A stretch of DNA of 20,231 nt from an uncultured bacterium (lineage in GTDB: Bacteria > Patescibacteriota > Minisyncoccia > Phycocordibacterales > CAIZIN01): NCBI GenBank assembly GCA_903933085.1, contig CAIZIN010000072.1:1-20231 (forward strand). The letters run 5' to 3'. Below the pieces are notes generated by a model. That model was not told where the DNA came from, did not search any database, and saw only the letters and a list, made by a program, of their open reading frames with translations. The translations under genes were made by a program, and so were the position numbers. Each line of letters begins with the position of its first letter. Position 1 is the first letter of the stretch. Shown here piece by piece: positions 19,857 through 20,231 of the stretch.

Positions 19857-20047
19857 AGGTGACAAACCTCAATTTATTTTTCAATGGGTGATATTACACT
19901 GACGACTCCACTTACTCCAAAAAGAAAGCTTCAAAGTCTCTCATCCTATTCTATGCATTAAAAAACTCTTATCAGTCCAGTTTTCAGGGATCGAACCTGT
20001 ATTTTTCAGTCACCTGAAAAATATCACCGCCTGTTGTTACTCACCTG
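19831..20047 (-). ncRNA. Candidate structured RNA of about 217 nt, unknown family
   Basis: No coding frame fits, but promoter, structure and terminator line up on the minus strand. Long-range helices: AGGTGA (20046-20041) with TCACCT (19862-19857), and GGTGATATT (20028-20020) with AATATCACC (19895-19887). Inside are the hairpin CTGAAAAAT-type stem (20022-20014 with 20009-20001), a T-arm-like stem-loop CAGG-TTCGATC-CCTG (19999-19985) and a weaker ACTG-GAC/GTC-GT-CAGT pairing. Together they make a multi-branched RNA. It is not RNase P RNA (found elsewhere) and lacks SRP and tmRNA hallmarks (no tag frame, no acceptor stem). The promoter seems to use a -35 in the neighbouring IS end. Confidence 0.5.
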
Positions 20048-20053
20048 TTCAGT

Positions 20054-20081
20054 ATATTACCCAATTTAAACACATTGTAAA
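20054..20081 (-). promoter_or_regulatory. Hybrid promoter: -35 in IS end, -10 in flank
   Basis: TTTACA (20081-20076), 16-bp spacer, TAATAT (20059-20054); predicted start at about 20047. The -35 coincides with a plausible IS terminus (plus strand TGTAAA...). Confidence 0.45.
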
Positions 20082-20231
20082 TACTGAGAATGTTTTAGGT
20101 ACAGACATTTGGCACTTGAATTGAGTCTAACATTTCATTCGGAGTTTTTCCATTTAAACCACAATGCTCAAGGTTGTTGTAATAGTCATTCCAAATTCTA
20201 ATCTTCTTCTTTAAATCATTTGGATTTCTAA
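20076..20231 (-). mobile_element. Insertion sequence, right part only (runs off window)
   Basis: A transposase C-terminus at 20095 onward and, 19 bp after its stop, a TGT end at 20076 as in IS3/IS481-type terminal repeats. The other end is outside the window, so inverted repeats and target duplication cannot be checked. Confidence 0.55.
20095..20231 (-). CDS. Transposase C-terminus, DDE integrase-core type (partial)
   Basis: 44 residues are visible, open at the window edge, ending in TAA. The stretch IRIWNDYYNNLEHCGLNGKTPNEML matches the end of the rve/integrase core of IS3- and IS481-type transposases (x-Y-N-x-x-x-x-H-x-x-L-x-x-x-T-P), which act as DDE recombinases on the element ends. The catalytic DDE residues would lie outside the window. 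Assignment to one IS family is not possible from this part. Confidence 0.85.
   Translation of the reverse strand, partial: RNPNDLKKKIRIWNDYYNNLEHCGLNGKTPNEMLDSIQVPNVCT

Noticed and set aside
19831..20047. tmRNA, suggested by the T-arm-like loop
   Set aside because: No acceptor stem with G-U pair, no tag frame ending in Ala residues, and the length is too short. A permuted form was considered but no second acceptor strand is visible.

Overview
The window looks like a piece of a small, AT-rich genome of the Candidate Phyla Radiation (Patescibacteria), most likely a Parcubacteria-type lineage. This is an inference from several things: short compact genes, many small unrecognised membrane proteins, tRNA genes without an encoded CCA end, an ATP-cone class II (adenosylcobalamin-dependent) ribonucleotide reductase with no B12 genes nearby, and single copies of core genes among lineage-specific hypotheticals. 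No marker such as 16S rRNA is present, so the assignment stays tentative.

Layout. 1-510: tRNA-Phe on the minus strand inside a field of hairpin-rich repeats. 529-3165 (minus): a small membrane protein, an RluA-type pseudouridine synthase, an RlmI-like methyltransferase and a coiled-coil protein. 3239-3772 (plus): tRNA-Arg and a divergent inorganic pyrophosphatase. 3885-6263 (minus): glutaredoxin, a secreted GH18 protein, a small membrane protein placed directly behind tRNA-Gly, and an FtsB/DivIC-like division protein. 6309-7132 (plus): a 36-aa membrane peptide and an unrecognised protein. 7328-12027 (minus): lepA, murJ, a 63-aa protein and rnpB (RNase P RNA). 12106-13217 (minus): two hypothetical genes built as look-alike cassettes. 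13368-16348 (minus): ribonucleotide reductase and a DUF192 protein. 16585-17156 (plus): tRNA-Ser, broken tRNA-Ser-like sequences with hairpin elements, and a truncated nucleotidyltransferase. 17224-18494 (minus): a membrane protein and uracil-DNA glycosylase. 18599-19759 (plus): an MFS exporter. 19831-20231 (minus): a candidate structured RNA next to the end of an insertion sequence whose transposase runs off the window.

How the genes fit together. The core genes cover RNA modification and maturation (RluA, RlmI-like, RNase P RNA, tRNAs), translation (LepA), cell envelope and division (MurJ, FtsB-like, GH18), nucleotide metabolism and repair (NrdJ, Ung, PPase) and redox (glutaredoxin). They look like a housekeeping set, not one pathway.

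The most interesting signals are non-coding. (1) A family of multi-hairpin elements lies beside tRNA-Phe and tRNA-Ser; copies share a conserved block and show compensatory changes in the stems. (2) Several genes have a -10 box 6-9 nt before the start codon, which predicts leaderless mRNAs; other genes use a consensus -35 and a Shine-Dalgarno. (3) Two adjacent hypothetical genes share a 41-nt leader (40 identical) that encodes the same peptide start, and have related terminators. (4) A candidate ~217-nt RNA appears to be driven by a hybrid promoter whose -35 lies in an IS end.
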